DNA of 64,000 nt from the NCBI RefSeq assembly GCF_026344005.1, contig NZ_JAPKNH010000007.1, positions 1 through 64,000 of the forward strand. Direction: 5' to 3'. The notes below the pieces were generated by a model that was given only the letters and a program-made list of their open reading frames with translations, was not told the DNA's origin and searched no databases. How positions within the stretch are numbered: position 1 is the first letter of the stretch; each line of letters opens with the position of its first letter. Of this stretch, positions 34,637 to 44,632 are shown piece after piece. A program made the translations under genes and the position numbers. Origin of the DNA: Kaistia terrae (GTDB taxonomy: Bacteria > Pseudomonadota > Alphaproteobacteria > Rhizobiales > Kaistiaceae).

Positions 34637-36181
34637 ATGATTTTCGAATGGATGTCCGATCCGGCTGCCTGGGCCGGACTTGCAACCCTGATCGTGCTCG
34701 AGATCGTGCTCGGCATCGACAATCTCGTCTTCATCGCGATCCTCGCCGACAAGTTGCCGCCGCACCAGCGCAACCGCGCGCGCGTCATCGGCCTGACGTT
34801 GGCTCTGGTGATGCGTCTGGGGCTGCTCGCCTCGATCTCCTGGATCGTCAAGCTGACCTACCCGCTGTTCACGGTGCTCGGCTCCGACATTTCCTGGCGC
34901 GACGTCATCCTGATCGTCGGCGGCGCCTTCCTGCTGTTCAAGGGCACGATGGAGCTGCATGAGCGGCTCGAAGGCGACCACGGCGCCAAGTCGAGCAATG
35001 GCGCGCATGCCGTGTTCTGGCATGTGATCGTGCAGATCGTCGTGCTCGATGCGGTGTTCTCGCTCGACAGCGTGATCACCGCCGTCGGCATGGCCTCGCA
35101 CCTGTCGATCATGATGATCGCCGTCATCGTCGCCATCGGCGTCATGATGCTGGCGAGCCGGCCGCTGATGGCCTTCGTCTCGCGCCACCCGACCGTGGTC
35201 ATCCTCTGCCTCGGCTTCCTGCTGATGATCGGCTTCAGCCTGATCGTCGAAGGCCTCGGCTTCCACATCCCGAAGGGCTATCTCTACGCGGCGATCGGCT
35301 TCTCGATCCTGATCGAGGCAGCCAACCAGCTCGGCCGGCGCAACGTCGTCAAGCGCGTCACCACGGCGGATCTGCGTGACCGAACCTCGATGGCGGTGCT
35401 GCGGATGCTGCGTGGCGGCCACTCGGCGCCGCAGGCTTCGGAAGAAGTTGCGGCGATCGTCTCGACCGGTGGCGGCGGAAGCGCCTTCACCGCCGAGGAA
35501 AGCCTGATGATCGAGCAGGTGCTGTCGCTGGCCGGCCGGCCGGTGCGCTCGATCATGGTGCCGCGCGTCGATGCCATCTGGCTCGATGTCGAGGATGACC
35601 CGAAAGCGATCCTGGCCGAGATGCGCGAAAGCGGCCGCTCGCGCTTCCCGGTCTGCCGGGGCGATGTCGACCAGATCCTCGGCATCGTCCACGCCAAGGA
35701 CCTCGTCGGCCGCGACGAGGACGACCTCGCGATCGAGACCGCCATCCGCGAACCGATCTATGTCACCGAGACGATGCCCGTGCTGACGCTGCTCGAGCGC
35801 TTCAAGGGCTCGACGGTGCACATGGCGATCGTGGTCGACGAGCACGGCACCTTTGAGGGCATCGTGACGCTGACCGACATCCTGGTCGCGATCGCCGGCG
35901 ACATGCCGGAACTCGCCGGCGACGAGGAGCCTTACGCCACCCAGAGCGAGGATGGCGGCTGGCTGATCGATGGGCGGATGCCGATCGACGACGTCGAACG
36001 GACTCTGCAGACGGGCGACATGCAGGCCGACGGCGACTACACGACGCTGGCCGGCTTCGCGCTCGAGCATCTCGGCCACCTGCCGGAGGTCGGCGAGAGC
36101 TTCGCCTGGGAAGGCTGGCGCTTCGAGGTGGTGGCGCTGGAAGGCCGCCGCATCGACCGGCTGCTGGCGACGCCGGCCTGA
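34637..36181 (+). CDS. TerC-family membrane protein fused to CBS pair and CorC/HlyC domain
   Basis: A 514-residue protein similar in plan to Escherichia coli YoaE/YegH. About residues 1-220 form the TerC domain with seven membrane segments and acidic membrane motifs ([11 protein letters not shown] and [14 protein letters not shown]). A CBS pair lies about 290-420 ([28 protein letters not shown]), and the CorC_HlyC transporter-associated domain ends it. TerC proteins are linked to metal ion, notably manganese, export during protein secretion. The ATG at 34637 gives the family start. Confidence 0.92.
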   Translation: MIFEWMSDPAAWAGLATLIVLEIVLGIDNLVFIAILADKLPPHQRNRARVIGLTLALVMRLGLLASISWIVKLTYPLFTVLGSDISWRDVILIVGGAFLLFKGTMELHERLEGDHGAKSSNGAHAVFWHVIVQIVVLDAVFSLDSVITAVGMASHLSIMMIAVIVAIGVMMLASRPLMAFVSRHPTVVILCLGFLLMIGFSLIVEGLGFHIPKGYLYAAIGFSILIEAANQLGRRNVVKRVTTADLRDRTSMAVLRMLRGGHSAPQASEEVAAIVSTGGGGSAFTAEESLMIEQVLSLAGRPVRSIMVPRVDAIWLDVEDDPKAILAEMRESGRSRFPVCRGDVDQILGIVHAKDLVGRDEDDLAIETAIREPIYVTETMPVLTLLERFKGSTVHMAIVVDEHGTFEGIVTLTDILVAIAGDMPELAGDEEPYATQSEDGGWLIDGRMPIDDVERTLQTGDMQADGDYTTLAGFALEHLGHLPEVGESFAWEGWRFEVVALEGRRIDRLLATPA

Positions 36182-36189
36182 GCCCAAAC

Positions 36190-36225
36190 AAAAAGGCCGG
36201 CCGGCGGATCATCCGCCGGCCGGCC
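36190..36225 (-). terminator. terminator of the nucleoside transport/hydrolase operon
   Basis: A perfect 14-bp stem of GGCCGGCCGGCGGA and its complement with a 3-base loop, followed on the minus strand by a T-rich tail. It lies 50 bases beyond the last nucleoside hydrolase gene and also just after the TerC gene, so it may act on both strands. Confidence 0.8.
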
Positions 36226-36275
36226 CGATCAGGCTTGGCCGCTTCGCGCTAGCGGCGCCATGCGCGCCGTCGCGA

Positions 36276-37226
36276 TCAGTCGCGCAGCAGGCTGTAGAGC
36301 AGGTCGAAGAAACGGTCGGAATCGACCTCCTCGCAGACCTGGGCATTCGGCGGCAGGCCGCGCTCGTTCCAGTAATCGGCGACCGTCGCGCCGAAGGTGT
36401 AGGTGCCGGTCAGGTCGACGCCGATATGGGCCGGACGCGTCTTGACCAGCGTCGGGTCGATGATCAGCGCCAGCGCCAGCGGGTCGTGCAGCGCGCCGCC
36501 AACACCCATCGAGTCGCGGTGCAGCTTCTCGTAGAACTTCAGCCAGTCGAGCACGACGCGGCCGAGCTCGGTGTCGATCTTCTCGAACTCGCGATACTGG
36601 GCTTCCTCGACCAACACCTTCATGGTGACGTCGAGGCCGACCATGGTGATCGGCACGCCGCTGTCGAGCACGATCTTCAGCGCTTCCGGATCGCAGAAGG
36701 CATTGAACTCGGTCGGCGTGATGTATTCGCTCTTGCGCCAGAACACACCGCCCATCCAGACGATGTCCTTGATCTTCGAAAGAAGCTCCGGATACTTCAG
36801 GACGAACAGGCCGAGATTGCAGAGCGGGCCGGTCGCGACAATGCGCAGCGGCTCATCCTGCTCGCGCAGGGTCTTGGCGATGAAGTCGACCGCATGCATC
36901 GGCTCGACCTTCTTGGTCGCCTGCGGCAGGTAAGGCGAACCCTCCAGGCCGCTCGGACCGTCGGCGGTGCCGAGCACCAGCGGACGCGCCAGCGGGCGCA
37001 CGCAGCCAGCCGCGACCGGCACGTCCTGCGCGCCGATGAATTCCAGGATGCGCAGCGTGTTCGAGACGGTTTTTTCCGGCTCGGCATTGCCGCAGGTGAC
37101 GGTGACGCCGATGAGGTCGATCGCCTTCGAGCGATGCGCCATCACGAGCGCGATGGCGTCGTCATGGCCGGGATCGCAATCCAGCAGGATCGGCGTCGGG
37201 CGGATGCTGTTGATGTCGGTGGTCAT
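36276..37226 (-). CDS. nucleoside hydrolase (IU-NH family)
   Basis: A 316-residue inosine-uridine nucleoside hydrolase. The calcium-binding DCDPGHDD motif (residues 16-23) is intact, and the family blocks ATGPLCNLGL and MGGVFW follow, with a late His-Asp (LHDPLALA) calcium ligand. It should split ribonucleosides to base and ribose. It is the last gene of the BMP-ABC operon, 10 bases after a second hydrolase gene, so imported nucleosides are likely its substrate. Confidence 0.92.
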   Translation of the reverse strand: MTTDINSIRPTPILLDCDPGHDDAIALVMAHRSKAIDLIGVTVTCGNAEPEKTVSNTLRILEFIGAQDVPVAAGCVRPLARPLVLGTADGPSGLEGSPYLPQATKKVEPMHAVDFIAKTLREQDEPLRIVATGPLCNLGLFVLKYPELLSKIKDIVWMGGVFWRKSEYITPTEFNAFCDPEALKIVLDSGVPITMVGLDVTMKVLVEEAQYREFEKIDTELGRVVLDWLKFYEKLHRDSMGVGGALHDPLALALIIDPTLVKTRPAHIGVDLTGTYTFGATVADYWNERGLPPNAQVCEEVDSDRFFDLLYSLLRD

Positions 37227-37236
37227 GATCTTGCCC

Positions 37237-38250
37237 TTACGCCTTGGCCGTCTGGTAGCGGACGATCGTTTCCTTGAAGAGCTTCATGAAACGGCGACCG
37301 TCGATGTCGGTGCAGATACGGGTCGTCTTCGGACCGCCGCCGGGAAGCAGCTGGCGACCGCGATACGCGACCGTCTGGCCGCGCGCCACGCGACCGTCGA
37401 GCACGATGTCGCAGTACAGCGGCTCGGTCATGGTGCAGAGCGTCGGGTCGAAGGCGAGCGCGACGGTGATGATGTCGTCCATCGGGAAGCCGACGAGATC
37501 GAAGAACTCGCGCCAGATGTCGATATAGATCGGGAACGAATCCTGGATCATCTGGAGAACCGGATGATCGCCCTGATCCTTCAGATCATAGAGGTCGTCG
37601 CGGGTCAGCATGCTGGCGGCGGCGCGGTTGTCTTCGCAGACATCGAGCGGCACCAAGATGGTGTCGACGCCCTGGTTCAGCACGACGCGCGCTGCCTCGG
37701 GATCGGCCCAGATGTTGTATTCCGACAGCGGCGTGATGTTGCCGGGGGTGATGAAATTACCGCCGAGCAGAACCATGCGCTTCAGCGCCTTGGCGAGTGC
37801 CGGCTCCTGCAGGAAGGCCATGGCGGCATTGGTCATCGGGCCGGTGACGACCAGCGTGATCTCGCCGGGATTGGCCATCGCCGTGTCGATGATGAAGTCG
37901 ACCGCGTGCTTGTCGATGACCTTCAGCGTCGGCGTCGGTGCCGGCGGGTTGAACGTCTTCAGCCGGTCGCCGAAGCGCGCCACGAGACGCTTCTCGAAAT
38001 GCACCGGCGCCTGCATGTCTTCCTTGGAATTGCCGACGATCGGGCGCCAGGCGCCCTTGGCAACCGGCACGTCGCCCTTGCCGGCGAGCGCCAGCGTGTT
38101 GAGGACGACATTGGTCACCTGGTCGATCGGACCGGCGGCACCCGTGCAGGTGGTGATGCCTTCGAGCTTCATCGACGGCGAGATCGCCGCGAAGAGCACT
38201 GCAAGAATATCGTCGCCCGCGGAGTCGACGTCGAGAATGATACGTTCCAT
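37237..38250 (-). CDS. nucleoside hydrolase-like protein with altered calcium motif
   Basis: A 337-residue member of the same superfamily. Its N-terminal motif is DVDSAGDD in place of the usual DxDPGxDD, keeping all four Asp but losing Pro-Gly. VTGPMTNAAM and LLGGNF blocks are present, and the C-terminal part is longer and different from its neighbour. It probably has another nucleoside or base preference; catalysis should still be possible since the Asp ligands remain. It lies 12 bases after the permease gene. Confidence 0.88.
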   Translation of the reverse strand: MERIILDVDSAGDDILAVLFAAISPSMKLEGITTCTGAAGPIDQVTNVVLNTLALAGKGDVPVAKGAWRPIVGNSKEDMQAPVHFEKRLVARFGDRLKTFNPPAPTPTLKVIDKHAVDFIIDTAMANPGEITLVVTGPMTNAAMAFLQEPALAKALKRMVLLGGNFITPGNITPLSEYNIWADPEAARVVLNQGVDTILVPLDVCEDNRAAASMLTRDDLYDLKDQGDHPVLQMIQDSFPIYIDIWREFFDLVGFPMDDIITVALAFDPTLCTMTEPLYCDIVLDGRVARGQTVAYRGRQLLPGGGPKTTRICTDIDGRRFMKLFKETIVRYQTAKA

Positions 38251-38262
38251 TTTATCCCCTCG

Positions 38263-39258
38263 TCACGGCTTGGAAGCGTCCGTGGCGGTAGCTGGTTTGA
38301 TGGTGTTGGACTTGACGGAAAGAACGCGTCCCATGCTGGCGAGCGTCTCCTGGATCAGGCGGGGACGCGACCGGTAGGACAGCGCGAAGAGGCCGATCAG
38401 CGCGACCAGATAGGGCACGGCAAGCACGAGATAGGACGAGATGCCCAGCGTCTGCAGACGCAGCGACAGCGCATCGGAGAAGCCGAACAGCAGGCAACCG
38501 AGCAGGATCTTCAGCGGATCGCCGTTCGAGAAGATCAGGATCGCCACCGCCATGAAGCCGCGGCCGGAGGACATGTTTTCGGTGAACATCGTCGTGTAGC
38601 CGAGCGCCAGATGGGCGCCTGCGAGGCCTGCCAGCAGGCCGCAGAGCAGCGACGAGATATAGCGGATGCGGGTGATCGAGATGCCGAGCGCCTCGGCCGC
38701 TTCCGGCTTCTCGCCGACGACGCGGATATAGAGGCCGAGCCGCGAGCGGTTGTAGAAGAGGATCAGTACGGGCACGAGAATGAAGGCGGCATAGACCAGA
38801 GGCGTATAGCCGGAGATCATCTGCCCGAACCAGCCGAGATCCTTCACGTTTGGCAGCTTCAACGCCGGCAGGCCGACCAGGCCATGGCCGAAGATCGAGC
38901 CGCGCGTGCCAAAAATCGCCTTCATCAGCGACACGGTGAGACCGCCCGCCAGAATGTTGAGGGCCAGGCCGACGACAACCTCGTTCGCCTTGAAGCTGAC
39001 GACCAGCAGCGCGAAGATCAGCGCCAGCGTCAGCGCCGCCGCAACACCGCAGAGCACGCCGAGCCAGGGCGAGCCGGTGGCGATGGTGCCGATCACGGCG
39101 AAGAAGGCGCCGACCAGCATCTGGCCTTCGAGGCCGATGTTGAAGATGCCGGCCTTGGTGGTGAAGGATCCACCCAATGCGACGAGCAGAATCGGCGCCG
39201 TCGTGCGGATTGTCGCGATGACCAGCGAGATGTTGAGGAGACGTTCTAGAACTTCCAT
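38263..39258 (-). CDS. nucleoside ABC transporter permease (second)
   Basis: A 331-residue permease of the BPD_transp_2 group with 8-9 hydrophobic segments. The conserved GIFNIGLEGQMLVGA (about 37-51) and FKANEVVVGLALN motifs mark the nucleoside/BMP-type ABC permeases. It pairs with the permease encoded upstream (13-base overlap) to form the membrane channel. Translation is probably coupled. Confidence 0.92.
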   Translation of the reverse strand: MEVLERLLNISLVIATIRTTAPILLVALGGSFTTKAGIFNIGLEGQMLVGAFFAVIGTIATGSPWLGVLCGVAAALTLALIFALLVVSFKANEVVVGLALNILAGGLTVSLMKAIFGTRGSIFGHGLVGLPALKLPNVKDLGWFGQMISGYTPLVYAAFILVPVLILFYNRSRLGLYIRVVGEKPEAAEALGISITRIRYISSLLCGLLAGLAGAHLALGYTTMFTENMSSGRGFMAVAILIFSNGDPLKILLGCLLFGFSDALSLRLQTLGISSYLVLAVPYLVALIGLFALSYRSRPRLIQETLASMGRVLSVKSNTIKPATATDASKP

Positions 39259-40292
39259 CGACGCTCTCCCGCGGTCGAATCCGATGCCTTGCGGCGGATG
39301 GTGATCTGCGCCGAGACGGCCAGAATGATCAGCGCCTGGATGACGGTGATGATTTCGCGCGATGCGGTGGTGTCGACTTCCAGCAGGAGCGAGCCACTCC
39401 TGAGCGCACCGAAGAACAGCGCCGTGAAGATGGTGCCGATCGGGTTGCCATTGGCGAGCAGCGCCGCGATGACACCGTCAAAGCCGAAGCCAGGCGCAAA
39501 ACCTTCCATGAAGCGGTGATGCACGCCCAGCGCCTCGACGCCGCCGGCGAGTCCCCCGACCGCGCCGGAGGCGATCAGGACCAGGAAGACCTGCTTGCGG
39601 ATGTCGATGCCGCCATATTCGGCGAATTTCGGGTTGGCGCCCATCTCGGTGACGGCATAGCCGCGCGACGTGCGGGTGAAGAACAGATAGACGCCGATCG
39701 CCAGCGCGAGGCCGATGATAAGGCCCCAGTTCAGCCGCGAGAACGAAAACAGTTCTGGCAGATAGGCGCTCTCGAAGATCGGCGGCGTCTCGGACTGGCC
39801 GCCGGAGCGCTTGAAGATGTTGATGGTCAGATAGGAGGTGATCAGGACCGCGACATAGTTGGCGAGGATGGTCGAAACCACCTCGTTGGTCTTGTAGCGC
39901 GCCCGGAAGAAGGCGGGGATCGCGATCCACGCCATGCCGGCAATCACCGCCGCCGACATGGCGAGCAGCATGTGCAGGATCGGCGGCAGGTTGAACGAGA
40001 AACCGACCCAGGTGGCCCAGAAGCCGCCCATGAAGAGCTGGCCTTCAATGCCGATATTGAACAGGCCGCCGCGAAACGAGATGCAGGCGGCGATGCCGCA
40101 GATCAGGATCGGCGTCGTCTGCAGGAGCGTGCCGGCAATGCGCTCGGGGCTGCCGAACGCGCCATTGAGCAGCGTGACCAGCACCTTCATCGGGCTCTCA
40201 TCCACGGTGAGGATGACCAGAGCGCCGAGGCCGAGGGCAAACAGGATGGCCAGCCCCTGGCCGAGAAGACTGTCGAAGCGGTCCGACATCAT
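39246..40292 (-). CDS. nucleoside ABC transporter permease (first)
   Basis: A 348-residue permease with the matching motifs: GLFNIGIEGQLFMGG (about 75-89) and YKTNEVVSTILANY. About nine membrane segments. It overlaps the ATPase gene by four bases (ATGA) and the second permease by 13 bases. Together they form the heterodimeric channel of a BMP-dependent nucleoside importer, like those of the Rns/Nup type. Confidence 0.92.
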   Translation of the reverse strand: MMSDRFDSLLGQGLAILFALGLGALVILTVDESPMKVLVTLLNGAFGSPERIAGTLLQTTPILICGIAACISFRGGLFNIGIEGQLFMGGFWATWVGFSFNLPPILHMLLAMSAAVIAGMAWIAIPAFFRARYKTNEVVSTILANYVAVLITSYLTINIFKRSGGQSETPPIFESAYLPELFSFSRLNWGLIIGLALAIGVYLFFTRTSRGYAVTEMGANPKFAEYGGIDIRKQVFLVLIASGAVGGLAGGVEALGVHHRFMEGFAPGFGFDGVIAALLANGNPIGTIFTALFFGALRSGSLLLEVDTTASREIITVIQALIILAVSAQITIRRKASDSTAGERRWKF

Positions 40293-41845
40293 GCGGCCCC
40301 CACTTGGTTAGGACGAGGCTCAGGAACGACGCCGGCCATCAGCATGCCGATCTCTTCCTCGTCGACACGGTCGCCGGAGATTTCGCCCATGATGGTGCCG
40401 CCGAACATCACCAGGATGCGGTCGGCAAGCCGGATCAGTTCGTCGAGCTGCACGGAAATCAGCAAGATCGCCTTGCCGGCATCGCGCTGGCGCATGATCT
40501 CGCCATGGATCTGCTCCTGCGCGCCGATGTCGACGCCGCGCGTCGGCTGGTCGATCAGCAGGCAATCGGCGCTGCCGGTGAATTCACGGGCCAGCACGAT
40601 CTTCTGGATGTTGCCGCCCGACAGGCTCTTGGCCGGCGATTCAGGCCCCCGAGTGCGGATGTCGAAGCGCTTGATCAGCGCCTGCGTCTGCTCCAGCAGG
40701 TAGCGTCGATTGATGATGCCATGCGTCGACCAGGGGCTCTGATCCTGGCGGCCCATCAATAGGTTCATCGAGATCGAAGCGTTGCGATCGACGCCGCGCA
40801 CGAGCCGGTCGCCGGGAACGTGACCGACTCCGGCAGCGCGGATGTCGCGGGCGGAAAGGCCGGTGATCGTGCGGCCATTGAGCTTGAGCGAGCCATGGCT
40901 CGAGGGGCGCAGGCCGGAAAGCACTTCGGCAAGCTCGGTCTGGCCATTGCCAGCAACGCCCGCGATACCGACGATCTCGCCAGCCTTGACGCCGAAGGAG
41001 ACGCCGCGCAGCGCCTGCAACTGACGTTCGTCACGGCACCAGAGATCTTCCACTTCAAGCACGGTCTTGCCGATGGTCGGCGTCCGCGGCAGGCGGTCGA
41101 AGGAAACGAGGCGGCCGACCATCAGTTGGACGAGATCGGACTTGGTCAGCTCCGCCGTTGGGCGCGAGGCGACATTCTTGCCGAGACGCAGCACCGAAAC
41201 GGTATCGGAAACCTCCATCACCTCTTCCAGGTGATGCGAGATGAAAATGACGGTCATGCCCTGGGCGACGAAGCCGCGCAGCGTCTGGAACAGCTCGCGG
41301 CTTTCCTGCGGCGTCAGGACGGCGGTCGGCTCGTCGAGGATGATGATGCGGGCGCCGCGCACCAGCACCTTGAGGATCTCGATACGCTGCTCAATGCCGA
41401 CCGACAGCAGCCCGACGCGCTCGTTGGGATCTACCTGCAGGCCGAACTGCTTCGAAAGCTCGGCGGTCTTCTTGATCTGCGCGGCGTGGTCGATCAGGCC
41501 GCCCTTGCGGATTTCCATGCCGAGGAAGACGTTTTCCGCCACCGTCAGCGAGGGAACCAGCTTGAAATGCTGGTGGACCATGCCGATGCCGGCGGCGATC
41601 GCCGCGGCCGGGTTGGGAAGCGACTTCTTTTCCCCATCGATCCAGATTTCGCCCTCGTCCGGCTGCAAAAGCCCGAACAGAACGTTCATCAGGGTTGTCT
41701 TGCCGGCTCCGTTCTCACCGATGATCGCGTGGATCTTGCCGCTTTCGACGGCGAGGTTCACGTCCTCATTGGCAACAAAGGCGCCGAACCGCTTGGTGAT
41801 CGACTTCAGTTCGATCGCCAGGGGCGTGGCTGGGGTTACTGACAT
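40289..41845 (-). CDS. nucleoside ABC transporter ATPase (two nucleotide-binding domains)
   Basis: A 518-residue protein with two fused ATPase domains. The first has Walker A GENGAGKTT (about 43-51), LLSVGIEQRIEILKVL (the signature region) and Walker B IIILDEPTAVL. The second has a degenerate Walker A (GVAGNGQTE) and LSGGNIQKIVLAREF with LLIDQPTRG. This is the sugar/nucleoside importer type, where the second site often hydrolyses little ATP. It energises the two permeases encoded right after it. Confidence 0.94.
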   Translation of the reverse strand: MSVTPATPLAIELKSITKRFGAFVANEDVNLAVESGKIHAIIGENGAGKTTLMNVLFGLLQPDEGEIWIDGEKKSLPNPAAAIAAGIGMVHQHFKLVPSLTVAENVFLGMEIRKGGLIDHAAQIKKTAELSKQFGLQVDPNERVGLLSVGIEQRIEILKVLVRGARIIILDEPTAVLTPQESRELFQTLRGFVAQGMTVIFISHHLEEVMEVSDTVSVLRLGKNVASRPTAELTKSDLVQLMVGRLVSFDRLPRTPTIGKTVLEVEDLWCRDERQLQALRGVSFGVKAGEIVGIAGVAGNGQTELAEVLSGLRPSSHGSLKLNGRTITGLSARDIRAAGVGHVPGDRLVRGVDRNASISMNLLMGRQDQSPWSTHGIINRRYLLEQTQALIKRFDIRTRGPESPAKSLSGGNIQKIVLAREFTGSADCLLIDQPTRGVDIGAQEQIHGEIMRQRDAGKAILLISVQLDELIRLADRILVMFGGTIMGEISGDRVDEEEIGMLMAGVVPEPRPNQVGAA

Positions 41846-42018
41846 GGCAGATGTCCTTGGGACCGTTTCGCGCTGGTGCGCCCTTGGCGGAAGATCCGCG
41901 AGGCCGCACCACGGAGGCCGTTTCGGCGGACGGGCGGCAAGCGGGCGCGCGCACGCCGCTTATGGCATGCGTCCGTTCCGTCACCGCAACCCTCAAGCCG
42001 AAGCCAGTTTCGCCGGCA

Positions 42019-42048
42019 GCGGCCCTCCCCTCGAAAAGAGAGGGCCGC
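42019..42048 (-). promoter_or_regulatory. intercistronic hairpin after the binding-protein gene
   Basis: A perfect 9-bp stem GCGGCCCTC/GAGGGCCGC with a 12-base loop, 19 bases after the binding-protein stop and without a T-tract. In operons where the binding protein comes first, such hairpins usually protect its mRNA and lower the level of the downstream genes. Confidence 0.5.
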
Positions 42049-42066
42049 GTCCAGGCGGAACGCGCC

Positions 42067-43080
42067 TTACTGAGTGGTGGTCGCGACCTTGATCTTGCCG
42101 GAGGCGATGTCGGCCTTCAGCTCTTCCAGCTTCGCCTTGACGTCAGCCGGGATCTTGTCGGCGACATCGGGGCAGAGCAGCAGCTCGACGCCACCGGTCT
42201 TCAGGTTTGCCGTATGGACGCTGCCGGGCTCGAGCGTCTTGCCGTCGACGACGTCCTTGACGAGGTCGAATACGGCGACGTTGGCGTTCTTCAGCATCGA
42301 GGCCATGACATGGCCCGGGGCGACGTTGCACTGGTTGACGTCGACGCCGATCGAGTACTTGCCGGCGGCGGCACTTGCCTGCAACACGCCTTCGCCCGTC
42401 GGGCCGGCGACGTTGTAGACGATGTCCGAACCCTGGCCATAGAGCGCCATGGTCAGCTCGCTGCCCTTGGCCGGATCGTCGAACGTGCCGGCGAAGACGG
42501 CGTCGAGGCGAACGTCGGGAGCCGCGGTCTTGGCGCCCTGCTCATAGCCGACCATGAAATCGCGGATGACGGGGATGTCGCGGCCGCCGACGAAGCCGAT
42601 CGCCTTGCCGTCGCCGAGACCGTCGATGTCGCTGCCCTTTTCGGCCATCAGACCGGCGAGAGCGCCGGCGAGGAACGAGCCCTCGTTCTGGGCGAAGTTG
42701 GCATAGACGACATGCTTGGAATCGAGAACGCCATCGATGAACACAAACTTGGTGTTCGGATAAGCTTCAGCCGTCTTCTGCAGCGCGTCGACGAGCTCCC
42801 AGCCCATGACGAAGACGATGTCGTACTCGCCGCCCTTGGCGAGATTGTTGAACTGCTCTTCATAGTCGAGAGCGCGGTTGCCGGTGTCGACCAGCTTGAC
42901 CTTCACGCCGAGGTCCTTCTCGGCCTTCTTCAAGCCCTCGACGATGGCGACGCCAAAGCCCTGGGAGAAATAGCCGGAGATCGCCGCGACGTTGACGTCT
43001 TTGGCAAGCGCCGCCTGGCTGGCAAGCGCGATAACGGAGGCGCCGCACAACGCGACGAGACGACGAGACCAACTGGACAT
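42067..43080 (-). CDS. BMP-family periplasmic nucleoside-binding protein
   Basis: A 337-residue solute-binding protein with an N-terminal signal peptide ending AALA and no lipobox Cys, so probably soluble in the periplasm. Family blocks: the G-Y-F-S-Q-G-F loop near residue 36, FIDGVLDSKHVVYANFAQNE (about 112-131), VGGRDIPVIRDF and GVDVNQCN. BMP proteins (PnrA/BmpA type) bind purine and other nucleosides. It is the first gene of the six-gene operon ending with two hydrolases. The ATG at 43080 is chosen for the signal peptide; the longer frame is not coding. Confidence 0.93.
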   Translation of the reverse strand: MSSWSRRLVALCGASVIALASQAALAKDVNVAAISGYFSQGFGVAIVEGLKKAEKDLGVKVKLVDTGNRALDYEEQFNNLAKGGEYDIVFVMGWELVDALQKTAEAYPNTKFVFIDGVLDSKHVVYANFAQNEGSFLAGALAGLMAEKGSDIDGLGDGKAIGFVGGRDIPVIRDFMVGYEQGAKTAAPDVRLDAVFAGTFDDPAKGSELTMALYGQGSDIVYNVAGPTGEGVLQASAAAGKYSIGVDVNQCNVAPGHVMASMLKNANVAVFDLVKDVVDGKTLEPGSVHTANLKTGGVELLLCPDVADKIPADVKAKLEELKADIASGKIKVATTTQ

Positions 43081-43472
43081 GATGAAACCGACCCCTGGAG
43101 AGAGAGAAAACACGTGTTCGTTGTCGACGCCCATCCCCGAAGTTTCACCGAGCCGATAGCTTTCCCTGCACCGGCACGCGGATATCGTTGATGGCCTAAT
43201 GAGATTGCGGGGAACGCATGGCGCTGTCAATCCGCAAAGATGCCCCGTAATTGGCCAGCTATATCGGGAACGGCAGATCGAGGGCGCTCATCAACAGGAT
43301 TTGAACCAACACCTCCAACTTGGATGACCACCAACAAATTTTGGCAGCCGAACCGGACTGCATGACGAAACACGACGGATGCGTGACGCCATGGCCTCCG
43401 GCGGAAGCTCCTCCGCTCCGATGCGCTACGCCCTCGCCCCAATGCCGGCGGATCCAACGATTTCATTCCGCA
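43081..43472. other. region upstream of the nucleoside operon, no gene recognised
   Basis: About 390 bases between the binding protein and the DUF4239 gene. It should contain the operon promoter. The segment near 43290 carries CAGGATTTGAACC, which looks like a tRNA T-arm in reverse, but the rest of a tRNA cannot be folded. Confidence 0.4.
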
Positions 43473-44228
43473 TCAGGGGCGACCGAGTTCGGCGATGGCG
43501 GCGCGCATCGGCTCAAGCGAGGGCGTGACGACCCCCTCCGATGGCAACGCCAACTCGAGAATCATGAAAATTCCGCCGGCGACGGCGACAGAACAGAGGA
43601 AAAGCGCCAGAATTGCCGTGACATTGCGCGGCGCGAACAGGCCGAAGCTGGCAAACAGGATGGACAGCCAGAAGATCAGAAGAACCAGAAACGGCCCCGG
43701 CACGGCGCTCGTGTCCCGCTCGATCAGCAGCCAACGCGCATCCTGAATTTCGTTGACGAGCTGCACGGCCTGCGCCTGGATCTGGCGTTCCCGGTCGGTC
43801 GTCGGACGAAGGTCAAATATCTGATCGCTGACCCTTTCCAGCATTTCCAACGTCTGCATTCCCATCTCGTGCCGATCGACACCGGCCGACAATTCGCCAA
43901 CCTTGGCCTGCGCATAGGTGCGAATCGTGTCTCGTATGCCGCTGGCGTCCGGCCCATAGCGGACCAGCGAGCGGTTCAGGCGAACGATATCGACGGACAG
44001 ATTGCCGATGGCATTGGTGCGGGCGGAAAAGGACGTGCTGGCGGTCGATATGAGGAGACCGATCACCAGCGCGGACATGGTTCCCACAACCGCCATGGAA
44101 ACGCCGACGGCGTTGCGCGTTTCGGCGCCGAGATGGTGCTCCGGCAACAACCGCGAAGCTGTGAGACCACACAAGACACCACCGAAGATCGCCACGAAGG
44201 CAACGAGACTAACCGCGATCGAATTCAT
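43473..44228 (-). CDS. DUF4239 family membrane protein
   Basis: A 251-residue protein with two N-terminal membrane segments (about 5-25 and 45-62), a cytoplasmic or periplasmic helical region with SARTNAIGNLSVDIVRLNRSL, and two C-terminal segments (about 175-225). This fits the DUF4239 family (bestrophin-like in name in some databases), whose function is not known. It stands as a single gene; its ATG is at 44228. Confidence 0.8.
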   Translation of the reverse strand: MNSIAVSLVAFVAIFGGVLCGLTASRLLPEHHLGAETRNAVGVSMAVVGTMSALVIGLLISTASTSFSARTNAIGNLSVDIVRLNRSLVRYGPDASGIRDTIRTYAQAKVGELSAGVDRHEMGMQTLEMLERVSDQIFDLRPTTDRERQIQAQAVQLVNEIQDARWLLIERDTSAVPGPFLVLLIFWLSILFASFGLFAPRNVTAILALFLCSVAVAGGIFMILELALPSEGVVTPSLEPMRAAIAELGRP

Positions 44229-44632
44229 CCATGCCCCCGGCAGAGCCTCATAGAGCGGCCCGCGCCGCGCCCCTGCTCGCGGCCCTTCGTCGTGACGCCC
44301 TCTAGACCTCGTCGACCAGGCTGCACGTGGCGCACTCCCGCAGCAGCCTTCGACGGACCAAGGCTCGCCATCCCGCGAAATGTTGTCTTCCCTGCAACGC
44401 TAACATGAAATCCGACCGTCTTCATCGGCCTTTCCGAAACGGCAATCGATGCCGTCTTCACAAGGTAAACCTGTGTTAATAAGAATAGTCGCGTCGTTTG
44501 AATTCAGGAGTGATTCTGACTGGATCGATGCTGTGGGGTTAGCGAAACAGGCATGATTGGATCCTTCGAGCGAAGTCTCGGGCGACCAAAGATGTTGCGC
44601 CTGTTTCCGTAGAGAACGAAGACGAGGGGAAA
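44229..44632. other. divergent intergenic region, no gene recognised
   Basis: These 404 bases separate the DUF4239 gene from the outer-membrane protein gene. The AT-richer stretch around 44470-44520 is a likely promoter region for the rightward gene. No coding frame or RNA gene is recognisable. Confidence 0.35.

Noticed and set aside
34637-36187. 517-codon frame opposite the TerC gene
   Set aside because: Shadow frame caused by high GC; the opposite strand encodes a clear TerC-CBS protein.
43285-43340. tRNA-like piece (CAGGATTTGAACC in reverse)
   Set aside because: The T-arm stem does not pair and no acceptor or anticodon stem can be built, so it is at most a remnant.
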